Assembly (NCBI GenBank): GCA_031272705.1
Contig: JAISTG010000064.1
Coordinates: 1-36,692, forward strand
Direction of reading: 5' to 3'
DNA: 36,692 bases
Source: Bacteroidales bacterium
GTDB taxonomy: Bacteria > Bacteroidota > Bacteroidia > Bacteroidales > P3
The notes under the pieces were generated by a model, which did no database searches, was not told the DNA's origin, and was given only the letters and a program-made list of their open reading frames with translations. Every line of letters starts with the position of its first letter. Position 1 is the stretch's first letter. Shown here in pieces: positions 30,788-36,692 of this stretch. Position numbers and translations under genes: made by a program.

Positions 30788-31205
30788 TTTGTTATGTACT
30801 TGCGCAACACAACAGGGTACGGAATATAAAAAGATAGATAAATATCTGCGTACCCACTTCAAGCAATATGACCCAAAGGCTAATAATTGTGTATTTTTAT
30901 TGTCGGAATATGGATGTATCCCTTGCGTAAAGGAATTTGCAGAGTTAATAAAAGATTACCGAAACAAACCGAATACATATATAATCATTTGTGCCAGTGG
31001 TACATTTGTTGATATTTCTCCATTTATCAAAGATACTGCATTAACGAATGTTTATGATGATTCTCAATTTGTATTTAGAAAAGATATTTATTATTTTCCT
31101 TCTGCTATCTTTCTAAAAGACAATAAAATTGATACAATAGTAGATATTGCTGCATTAAAATTAGACAGCATATTTACATTCATAAAACAAAAGGCTGATA
31201 TTTAA
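30741..31205 (+). CDS. Short thioredoxin-like lipoprotein (GCIPC)
   Basis: 154 residues from ATG 30741, placed because a lipoprotein signal peptide (LCIVLTSNLLCTC, lipid Cys21) follows directly. The thioredoxin-type motif is Cys59-Ile-Pro-Cys62 (SEYGCIPCVKEF) after the strand CVFLL; a cis-Pro loop is in YFPSAIFLKDN. It lacks the longer TlpA N-terminal part. It overlaps the end of the propeller lipoprotein gene by 47 nt. Propeller lipoproteins coupled with redox lipoproteins suggest a joint envelope function, perhaps keeping a disulfide or thiol partner in shape; that is inference. Confidence 0.75.
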   Translation: MIRIFRNLLCIVLTSNLLCTCATQQGTEYKKIDKYLRTHFKQYDPKANNCVFLLSEYGCIPCVKEFAELIKDYRNKPNTYIIICASGTFVDISPFIKDTALTNVYDDSQFVFRKDIYYFPSAIFLKDNKIDTIVDIAALKLDSIFTFIKQKADI

Positions 31206-31247
31206 TATCCAACTAAATATATTTACAGTTTTTAATTATTCTTAAAT

Positions 31248-31268
31248 GTCCCGAAATATTATCGGGAC
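31248..31268. terminator. Hairpin after thioredoxin lipoprotein gene, possible terminator
   Basis: GTCCCGA/TCGGGAC with a 7-nt AT loop, 42 nt after the stop. A T6 run comes only 12 nt after the stem, so it is not canonical. The 31206-31486 gap otherwise holds a minus-strand TACTTTTG box at 31378-31371 with no ORF behind it. Confidence 0.35.
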
Positions 31269-31486
31269 GTCCCAATAACGGTTTTTTACTTACCGATTAA
31301 CATCTGCAAAAATTACAATGATAAATATCAAGGCAATTTAAGGTGTCTTTTTACCTTATTTTTTTGTTGCAAAAGTACAACTTTATTTTGAATTTTTCGC
31401 TCTAAAATCTTGTGTAACTGAAAACTATTTTGTGCGTGTTGCACTCACTCCAACAAACCAAAAAAAACATATCAAAAACTAAAAGT

Positions 31487-31879
31487 ATGATTATCAAACC
31501 ATTAAAGAGTGTTCCGAAAGGATTTTGGGTCGTACGGAAAACCGTAAAAAACGTTACAACGACTTTCTGTAACGTTACGGAAAGTTATTGTAATGTTACA
31601 GAGAGTTATTGTAACGTTACAGAGAGTTGTTGTAATGTTACAGAGAGTTATTGTAACGTTACAGAAGGTTGTTGTAACGTTACAGAAGGTTATTGTAACG
31701 TTACAGAGAGTTGTTGTAACGTTACAGAAAGTTATTGTAACGTTACAGAAAGTTATTGTAACGTTACAGAGAGTTATTGTAACGTTACAGAAAGTTGTTG
31801 TAACGTTACAGAAACGATAAAAACCGGAATTTTTAGATTTTATAATATAATATATACTAATAATTATTATTCCTCATAG
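31487..31879 (+). CDS. Heptad-repeat ORF, (C)NVTE(S/G)(Y/C) repeats
   Basis: 130 codons from ATG 31487. About 20 basic/hydrophobic residues (MIIKPLKSVPKGFWVVRK) precede some 13 heptads, mostly CNVTESY or CNVTESC, then a tail TIKTGIFRFYNIIYTNNYYSS. The repeats are the 21-bp array at 31568-31819 read in one frame; a second forward frame is also open across the array, as is common in such DNA. The heptad TE(S/G) echoes TCTE(S/G) in the leader ORF at 8253-8453. There is no signal peptide, no clear promoter and no Shine-Dalgarno. Either a small repeat protein or a non-coding array with an open frame by virtue of its period. Confidence 0.35.
   Translation: MIIKPLKSVPKGFWVVRKTVKNVTTTFCNVTESYCNVTESYCNVTESCCNVTESYCNVTEGCCNVTEGYCNVTESCCNVTESYCNVTESYCNVTESYCNVTESCCNVTETIKTGIFRFYNIIYTNNYYSS
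31568..31819. repeat. 21-bp tandem array with perfect palindrome TGTAACGTTACA (12 units)
   Basis: Twelve units start every 21 bp from 31568 to 31799, with a degenerate unit before (AACGTTACA near 31552). Palindromes are almost invariant (TGTAACGTTACA; TGTAATGTTACA twice), while 9-bp spacers vary between GAGAGTTAT, GAAAGTTAT, GAGAGTTGT and GAAGGTTGT. It lies downstream of btuG between convergent transcription units. Confidence 0.95.
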
Positions 31880-31939
31880 ACTATTTAAGAATTTGAAATG
31901 GTACTATTTTCTCTTAAATTGTCTTGAACCAAAGCTTTT

Positions 31940-33025
31940 TTATTTAACTATCACAACAGACGGATTTTGTGAAGTAGAAAAACGATATTTCAAATTACCG
32001 TCATAATCAAAGCAAATAACTTCCCCACTGCTTGTGTAGTTCTTTGCATCGGTCATATAGATTTCTTGCCGTTCCTTACTCACACTTAAACAATAAGGCG
32101 TTGTCATTGAGGAAAAAATACTGCTCTGTTTCACAAAATCAACCGAACCGTTCTCTATATTATTATATGGTGCTGTTTTCACATTGTATATATTCGTAGT
32201 ATAATCAAAATGTAAATAAACGACATCATTATTCTTTATTACAAAACTGCTCACATTCACATTATCCTGCTTTATAATTGCATTTGTCTGGCTGTTAATT
32301 GTTACCAAAGAAGGATTTACATCATAATAATTCCCATTTACCAAAACCATAATGTTTCCATCAGGAAGTGTGCGGGTAAGAGTCGGATTCAAACCGGTCT
32401 CTATTTCTATTGTATCAATAACAAGTAAAGCAGGCAGTTGAATAACAGAAATTGTGTTGTCATAATTTGGGTAATCAAGCCCACCTGAGTTGGCAACAAA
32501 CAGTTTGCCGTTTGCAAAGGCTATTCCGTCAGGATTTCTGCCCGCTTTGACTTCCCGTACTACATTGAGGGAAGTTGTATCTATCTCCGCAACATATCCG
32601 TCAAAACAAGCCACATAAACTTTTCCATCAGCAGAACAAAGTCTTGATGGCATTTTGCCCTGACCGGCATTATCTACCATTGGAATCCGTGCAATTTGTT
32701 TGCCGTTTTGCCTGTTTATAACAATCACCACGTTGGACACTTTCACCGCTACGTAAATTTTAGAGCCGTAAGCAATCATATCATTGCCCGTATCACCCAG
32801 CCCAAAGCCATTTACAAAGGCGAAAAAGTCCTTTTGTACGCTGTTGCTGTCAATGGAAAACAAGTCCAGCGTTGCATTGTTGTAACCCCAATTCCCTTCA
32901 CACAGCACGTAAAGGCTGTTTTCACCCGTTATTATAGGGTTTGGATTCTCATTTTCGTCTGATTCACACGACCAGAACATCATACTGCTTAAGGCAAGAG
33001 CAGTTACCAGAGTTTTTTTGTTCAT
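31940..33025 (-). CDS. btuG: BtuG-like surface lipoprotein, seven-bladed propeller (DUF5074)
   Basis: 361 residues. Lipid Cys20 is followed by ESDENENP, an acidic surface-export signal. The mature start (NSLYVLCEGNWGYNNATLDLFSID) is the typical BtuG opening; YVTN-like repeats follow (GSKIYVAVKVSNVVIVINRQNGKQI, DGKVYVACFDGYVAEIDTTSLNVV, NGKLFVANSGG). In Bacteroides, BtuG binds cobalamin with very high affinity and caps BtuB on the cell surface. It lies 31 nt after btuB on the same strand, under the cobalamin riboswitch, which makes the B12 assignment firm. The lipobox (FWSC) is slightly unusual. Confidence 0.92.
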   Translation of the reverse strand: MNKKTLVTALALSSMMFWSCESDENENPNPIITGENSLYVLCEGNWGYNNATLDLFSIDSNSVQKDFFAFVNGFGLGDTGNDMIAYGSKIYVAVKVSNVVIVINRQNGKQIARIPMVDNAGQGKMPSRLCSADGKVYVACFDGYVAEIDTTSLNVVREVKAGRNPDGIAFANGKLFVANSGGLDYPNYDNTISVIQLPALLVIDTIEIETGLNPTLTRTLPDGNIMVLVNGNYYDVNPSLVTINSQTNAIIKQDNVNVSSFVIKNNDVVYLHFDYTTNIYNVKTAPYNNIENGSVDFVKQSSIFSSMTTPYCLSVSKERQEIYMTDAKNYTSSGEVICFDYDGNLKYRFSTSQNPSVVIVK

Positions 33026-33056
33026 CTTATTTTATTATTTATTGAAATTGTTGTTG

Positions 33057-35048
33057 TTAATTGAATTTATAATTTATTTTTATCCTAAATTGACGCAAGG
33101 GCATAGGATAATTTTTTACTATTTCATACTGATAATTCAGTAGATTAAGAACCGACAGCGACAAAACAAAATTCTTCCCAAACTTTTTCTGCAAACCGAC
33201 ACTGTGTTCGCAGTAAGCATCAAGACGATTTGCCGCAATGTTTTCGTTTAAGGCGTATCGCTTGCCCATAAACGAAAGAGTATATGAAGCCGACCACGAT
33301 TTGAAATCAACTATTGCAAGTATTGAGCCGCTGTTTCGTGGAGTGTAAGGTATTTGCTGTTGATAAGTGAGGCTTGTTTCTTCATTATCTACGGCGTATT
33401 GAAAGGAATAAGTCCCTTGAAGGTGCAGATTTACGCTGCGAATGTTAGTTCTGATGCTCGCTAACAGGTCTATACCGCTCACCTGTACCTTTCCGTAATT
33501 GAGCATTGACCATACAAAAAGATTCCTTTGAGGCATTGCCACTATTTTATCAAGAACCTGATTGTAATAAGCGTCAAATGAGGTGTTTAATTGCAAGAAA
33601 CGCTTTGTTGAAAAGTTTTTGCGATAAGCCCAATGGAAATTAAACTGCTTTGTTCTTTCGGGTTTTAAGTTTGGAGTGCCGATGCGGTTATAGTAAAGTT
33701 CGTTAAAGGTCGGGTAACGCTCAATATCCTTATAGAAGATACTGAATGCGAAGTCCTTAAACCTGTATCCGAGAGACAGAAACGGGTGAATACCGTACTT
33801 TTTGCTCTCCATATATTCGTATGATGTGTTATCGTGATAACAGGTGTGCAGAATATTGGCATTGAAAGTAAAACTGTACAGGTCAAAAGCAAAAATGGCT
33901 GCCGTCAAAGAGGAAAAACGCTTGGGTGAAACGGCTACATTGGCGGTTGCATCAAGAGTATTGTAAGTCAAATCGTTGGTTAATGAAATTCCAAGTTGTT
34001 TTGATTGGTACGAAAATACGTTATTGACATATCCTTCCTTTTGTTGATAAATATCACTCTGGAATCCGTTGGCGTTAAGCACCTGTCCATCAAAATAATG
34101 CGTAGAAACAACGGATACCTTGCTATAATTGCGATAGGTGAAATGCTCATTAAAGTTATGTGTAAGGACACTTTGAGCAAAGGCATTCCTGTCCCAAAGT
34201 CGCTGATGGCTGTTTAAGTAATAGTAAATGGTCGCAGAGGGCAAGCCACGATTGCTGTAAAAGTAATAAAACTTTAATTTTAAGTCCGTTTGTGAAGAAA
34301 AAGTGATGTAATTATTCCATTCCGTTCGCAGGGAAAGCAGGTCTGCATTTGTGCGTCTTTCTTTGGAGGTACTGTCTCCCTCATTCCGTCCGTAGCGAAG
34401 CAGATACGGATAGTTGCCTGCCGAATTTATAAAATCAAAATCAAGAGTAGTTATCCATTTTTCAGTCATTTTCAGCGCCAAAGCGAAACCGGGATTAAAG
34501 TAATTGAACGAACCATAAGAACAGAAGGCATTTACCTTTGCTCTTTCCCGCATTTCAAACTTCGGCTTAATCGTTTCAATCATAAATATATTTGAAGAAG
34601 AAAGTGCTTTTGCAGGTTGTAACAGATTGAAATCCGCTCCGTTACTCATATTTACTTCTTTTATGTTGGCGGTAGAGTATTTGCTTAAATCAATTTGCCC
34701 GTTCATATAATCCGAAACGGAAATTCCGTCATACATAACTGCCGTATGGCTGGTGCCTAATCCCCTTACACTTATGGTTTTCAAGCCTCCCAGCCCGCCA
34801 TAATCCTTAACGGTTACGCCGGGAATAAATTTTGCAATTTCGCCTGCCGATGTTACCGACTGCTTTTCAATAAGCGTTCTGTCAATATGCACATTGCTCT
34901 GTTCCAATGGACGTTGGCTCATGGCGGAATCAACAATGGTTATGGTTGGCAGTTGATATTGGCGTATCGTGTCCTCATTTTGAGAGAACGAACCAAAGGG
35001 TAAATAACCCAGAATCAGCATTATGAATATTCTTTTACAACAAATCAT
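33057..35048 (-). CDS. btuB: TonB-dependent vitamin B12 receptor, BtuB-like
   Basis: 663 residues. Signal peptide ends near GSFSQ. A plug domain (about residues 30-160: AGEIAKFIPGVTVKDYGGLGGLKTISVRGLGTSHTAVMYDGISV) is followed by a 22-strand-type barrel (for example NELYYNRIGTPNLKPERTKQFNFHW, a TonB-receptor signature) to the C-terminal strand FRIKINYKFN. No extra carboxypeptidase-like N-terminal domain is seen, unlike SusC. It carries cobalamin across the outer membrane using TonB energy. Its leader holds a cobalamin riboswitch and btuG follows, so substrate assignment is strong. The ATG at 35048 begins 44 nt after the riboswitch. Confidence 0.94.
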   Translation of the reverse strand: MICCKRIFIMLILGYLPFGSFSQNEDTIRQYQLPTITIVDSAMSQRPLEQSNVHIDRTLIEKQSVTSAGEIAKFIPGVTVKDYGGLGGLKTISVRGLGTSHTAVMYDGISVSDYMNGQIDLSKYSTANIKEVNMSNGADFNLLQPAKALSSSNIFMIETIKPKFEMRERAKVNAFCSYGSFNYFNPGFALALKMTEKWITTLDFDFINSAGNYPYLLRYGRNEGDSTSKERRTNADLLSLRTEWNNYITFSSQTDLKLKFYYFYSNRGLPSATIYYYLNSHQRLWDRNAFAQSVLTHNFNEHFTYRNYSKVSVVSTHYFDGQVLNANGFQSDIYQQKEGYVNNVFSYQSKQLGISLTNDLTYNTLDATANVAVSPKRFSSLTAAIFAFDLYSFTFNANILHTCYHDNTSYEYMESKKYGIHPFLSLGYRFKDFAFSIFYKDIERYPTFNELYYNRIGTPNLKPERTKQFNFHWAYRKNFSTKRFLQLNTSFDAYYNQVLDKIVAMPQRNLFVWSMLNYGKVQVSGIDLLASIRTNIRSVNLHLQGTYSFQYAVDNEETSLTYQQQIPYTPRNSGSILAIVDFKSWSASYTLSFMGKRYALNENIAANRLDAYCEHSVGLQKKFGKNFVLSLSVLNLLNYQYEIVKNYPMPLRQFRIKINYKFN

Positions 35049-35091
35049 AAAACAACTTTATCCTCGAAAGTTTTTAAACTTTATAATTTTT

Positions 35092-35250
35092 GGCAGGTTT
35101 TCTGACTTGTTCCCAATCAAGTTGCCTTCCCATTTTTCACAGTGGCAAAAGATTTACCCGATTGTTTTTTTGGAACTTACAGCAGCGGGACTGTACAGGA
35201 TTCTCACCTGATTCCCTTTTGCATCTTCGCCCGTAGGACTACAGGAAAAG
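35092..35250 (-). promoter_or_regulatory. Cobalamin riboswitch controlling btuB-btuG
   Basis: Read on the minus strand, the leader contains the conserved GGGAATCAGGTGAGAATCC and TACAGTCCCGCTGCTGTAAG cores, the B12-box GCCACTG, and a closing AGTCAGAAAACCTGCC, in the order expected for AdoCbl riboswitches. It begins close to the transcription start and ends about 44 nt before the btuB ATG, which fits control of expression by cobalamin. No intrinsic terminator follows, so translational control is likelier. Confidence 0.95.
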
Positions 35251-35265
35251 AACCAAAAACGGCGG

Positions 35266-35295
35266 CAAAAGTACAAAAAAAATCAATACGTGCAA
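35266..35295 (-). promoter_or_regulatory. Promoter (-33 TTG / -7 TACTTTTG) of B12 uptake operon
   Basis: TACTTTTG from 35273 to 35266 and TTG 35295-35293, spacer 19 nt; transcription should start near 35261, just before the riboswitch. Confidence 0.75.
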
Positions 35296-35333
35296 ATAAA
35301 AATCCGTTTTTTAACTGATTTTATTTTTTGCAA

Positions 35334-35846
35334 TTACCGTATTGATATGTCAAAACATTGATATACAATTATATTCTCGTATTTACGATTTCTGAAAATC
35401 CAATCCTGCAAAACGGCGGTTTTATTAAAATTTGCCTTTTCACAGAGGCGACAACTTGCCTCATTGTTCTGCGGCACAAAAGCATAGAGATTGTGAATGG
35501 AAAGGACGTTAAAAGCATAGTTTTTAAGCATTTGCAGCGACAAAAGCCCGTATCCCTTCCGCAGATAAGCCTTATCAATCACTATTCCTATGCCTGCACG
35601 GCGGTTTTGCGGCTCATAATCAAACAAATCCACACAACCAACAGCCCCTTTCTCTTTCTCAACTTCTATCATCAGCCTTAACTGCTTTGCGGAGTAAATA
35701 TCCTCATTTTGAGTTGTTTCTACGTAATTACGGATAGCCTCTTTGGAGAACGGACGCTGCGTTTCGGTTATATACCACAGGTTTTCGTCATTTTCCCACT
35801 TGAAAATCAGGTCAATATCATCAATTTCTACTGCTCTCAATCGCAT
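35334..35846 (-). CDS. GNAT family N-acetyltransferase
   Basis: 170 residues from ATG 35846. The sequence follows the RimJ/SpeG-type GNAT plan: MRLRAVEIDDIDLIFKWEND, a beta4-like strand (GAVGCVDLFDYEPQNRRAGIGIVI), the acetyl-CoA loop (YLRKGYGLLSLQMLKNYAF; KGYG replaces the consensus R/Q-x-x-G-x-G/A), then HNLYAFVPQNNEASCRLCEKANF near the C-terminus. Substrate unknown; spermidine or N-terminal amines are typical for this branch. The open frame extends to 35900 but the promoter box (35886-35879) lies inside that extension, so 35846 is preferred. Confidence 0.9.
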   Translation of the reverse strand: MRLRAVEIDDIDLIFKWENDENLWYITETQRPFSKEAIRNYVETTQNEDIYSAKQLRLMIEVEKEKGAVGCVDLFDYEPQNRRAGIGIVIDKAYLRKGYGLLSLQMLKNYAFNVLSIHNLYAFVPQNNEASCRLCEKANFNKTAVLQDWIFRNRKYENIIVYQCFDISIR

Positions 35847-35878
35847 ATTTATTTTTATTTTGCTTTGTTTCACGACTG

Positions 35879-35886
35879 CAAAAGTA
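35879..35886 (-). promoter_or_regulatory. -7 box TACTTTTG of acetyltransferase gene
   Basis: It lies on the minus strand 32 nt before the ATG at 35846. Confidence 0.6.
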
Positions 35887-35944
35887 TTAAAAAAACTCAT
35901 TTAACACACATCCGTATTCTTGTTATAAAGTAAGATTTTTTTAG

Positions 35945-36040
35945 AATTAGATTACATTCAATTAAAATCAAAGAATATTCATTCAAAATCAAGTTTTAGA
36001 CAATTATAATTTGATTTTGAACATTTGTAATCAAGTTTCA
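35945..36040. repeat. AT-rich 21-bp palindromic repeat array F (5 units, diverged)
   Basis: Units begin at 35945, 35966, 35987, 36008 and 36029 with spacers AATTAGATT, AATCAAAGA, AATCAAGTT, AATTTGATT and AATCAAGTT. The 12-mers have lost most dyad symmetry (ACATTCAATTAA, ATATTCATTCAA), but the 21-bp phase is kept. It lies between the divergent acetyltransferase and carbamoyltransferase genes. Confidence 0.75.
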
Positions 36041-36075
36041 GGGTCTTTTTTTGCAGCCATTGACAGGGATAAATG

Positions 36076-36103
36076 TTGGTTTGGAATTTTTTTTGTACCT
36101 TTG
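36076..36103 (+). promoter_or_regulatory. Promoter (-33 TTG / -7 TACCTTTG) of ornithine carbamoyltransferase
   Basis: TTG 36076-36078 and TACCTTTG 36096-36103, spacer 17 nt, about 30 nt before the ATG at 36139. Confidence 0.75.
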
Positions 36104-36138
36104 TCGCCCAAAATTATAGTAAAAAACAAAAACAAACT

Positions 36139-36692
36139 ATGGCTTTTAATTTAAGAAACAGGAGTTTCCTGAAACTTTTGGACTTTTCGCCAAAAGAAAT
36201 TCAATACCTGCTGGATTTAGCCGCTGATTTGAAAAAGGCAAAATACACAGGAACAGAACAAAAACGCCTTGAAGGCAAAAATATCGTGCTTCTCTTTGAG
36301 AAGGATTCAACTCGTACGCGTTGTGCTTTTGAAGTTGGTGCCTTGGATCAGGGGGCGCACGTAACTTATTTGGGACCTTCGGGTTCGCAAATGGGCAAAA
36401 AGGAATCTATGGCAGATACCGCTCGCGTCCTTGGCAGAATGTATGACGGCATAGAGTACAGAGGTTACGCTCAAACAACCGTTGAGGCTCTTGCAAAATA
36501 CAGCGGAGTGCCTGTATGGAACGGACTGACCAACGAATTTCACCCTACACAAATCCTTGCTGACTTCCTGACCATGCGGGAACATATTGACAAACCGCTT
36601 AATCAGGTTGCGTTCTGCTATCTTGGCGATGCGAGAAACAATATGGGCAATTCGCTGATGGTAGGAGCGGCTAAAATGGGTATGGATTTTCG
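36139..36692 (+). CDS. Ornithine carbamoyltransferase, N-terminal part, cut by window edge
   Basis: About 184 codons are visible. The carbamoyl-phosphate loop is [20 protein letters not shown] (STRTR motif), followed by [34 protein letters not shown] and the HPTQ motif ([15 protein letters not shown]), then the start of the ornithine domain ([16 protein letters not shown]). It makes citrulline from ornithine and carbamoyl phosphate, or the reverse in the arginine deiminase pathway; the GPSGSQ/KKES wording resembles the ArcB/ArgF group. The Asp in FEKDSTRTR, where Thr or Pro is commoner, is a small oddity. No other arc or arg gene is visible. Confidence 0.93.
   Translation, partial: MAFNLRNRSFLKLLDFSPKEIQYLLDLAADLKKAKYTGTEQKRLEGKNIVLLFEKDSTRTRCAFEVGALDQGAHVTYLGPSGSQMGKKESMADTARVLGRMYDGIEYRGYAQTTVEALAKYSGVPVWNGLTNEFHPTQILADFLTMREHIDKPLNQVAFCYLGDARNNMGNSLMVGAAKMGMDF

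Noticed and set aside
31371-31378. Minus-strand TACTTTTG box at 31.37 kb as a promoter for a MNRF-type ORF
   Set aside because: The box resembles that at 8.46 kb, but no MNRF start or other ORF follows; only a five-codon frame is found.
31547-31819. CRISPR or minisatellite-coded surface protein at 31.6 kb
   Set aside because: No unique spacers, and the ORF has no signal peptide; kept as a palindromic 21-bp array with an uncertain ORF.

Overview
The window looks like a low-GC chromosome segment of a Bacteroidota bacterium, most likely an anaerobic or host-associated Bacteroidales. The evidence is the TAnnTTTG -7 promoter element in front of most genes, few recognisable Shine-Dalgarno sequences, a subtilisin protease with a type IX secretion (Por) tail, Rho with the long charged insertion typical of this phylum, SusC/BtuB-type and BtuG-type outer-membrane proteins, BF3164/DUF4221-like lipoproteins, and a tRNA-Glu/rpsT unit. 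I see no insertion sequence, prophage or CRISPR array. Most of the window is housekeeping chromosome with small accessory pockets.

Layout. 1-2000: ammonium transporter (cut by the left edge) and a TorF-like porin, divergent from a short membrane-anchored AraC regulator. 2036-7472: thioredoxin-like protein + aroQ; rho + ddl; a small ORF overlapping the bifunctional DAHP synthase/chorismate mutase. 7492-12390: a frameshifted outer-membrane barrel gene and a membrane glycosyltransferase + ZIP transporter operon, each preceded by a short ORF beginning MNRFVITISE followed by heptad repeats; between them is a thioredoxin lipoprotein. 12495-18706: enolase, 3-methyladenine glycosylase, a TPR protein, imidazolonepropionase, an OmpA/PD40 envelope protein and a WbqC-like protein. 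18980-23924: a toxin-like relic, HepT/MntA toxin-antitoxin pair, a retropepsin fused to YD-like repeats, and a secreted subtilisin. 23991-28050: gcvH, VanZ-like protein, a ketosynthase-like orphan, ferredoxin, an unknown protein, tRNA-Glu, rpsT, tatD. 28257-31205: a strongly folded leader RNA with a small HTH gene, then three small lipoprotein genes. 31487-35295: a heptad-repeat ORF and a B12 uptake operon (cobalamin riboswitch, BtuB, BtuG). 35334-36692: an acetyltransferase and the start of ornithine carbamoyltransferase.

The most unusual signal is not a classical gene system. At least ten places carry DNA with an exact 21-bp period, built as a 12-bp (near-)palindrome plus a 9-bp spacer. Seven are AT-rich and non-coding (AATCAAATT or AATTTGATT spacers, around 1.9, 6.0, 15.9, 18.8, 21.6, 24.9 and 36.0 kb). 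Three have other palindromes (around 8.3, 12.2 and 31.6 kb) and lie inside short ORFs, where 21 bp reads as a seven-residue repeat. Two of those ORFs share the N-terminus MNRFVITISE, the same promoter-to-ATG spacing and the same heptad phase, differ within that N-terminus only at silent third positions, and each sits directly upstream of an envelope gene. This suggests a family of repeat-bearing leader ORFs together with related non-coding arrays, which I do not recognise from the literature. All functional calls come from reading the sequence; no database search was possible.
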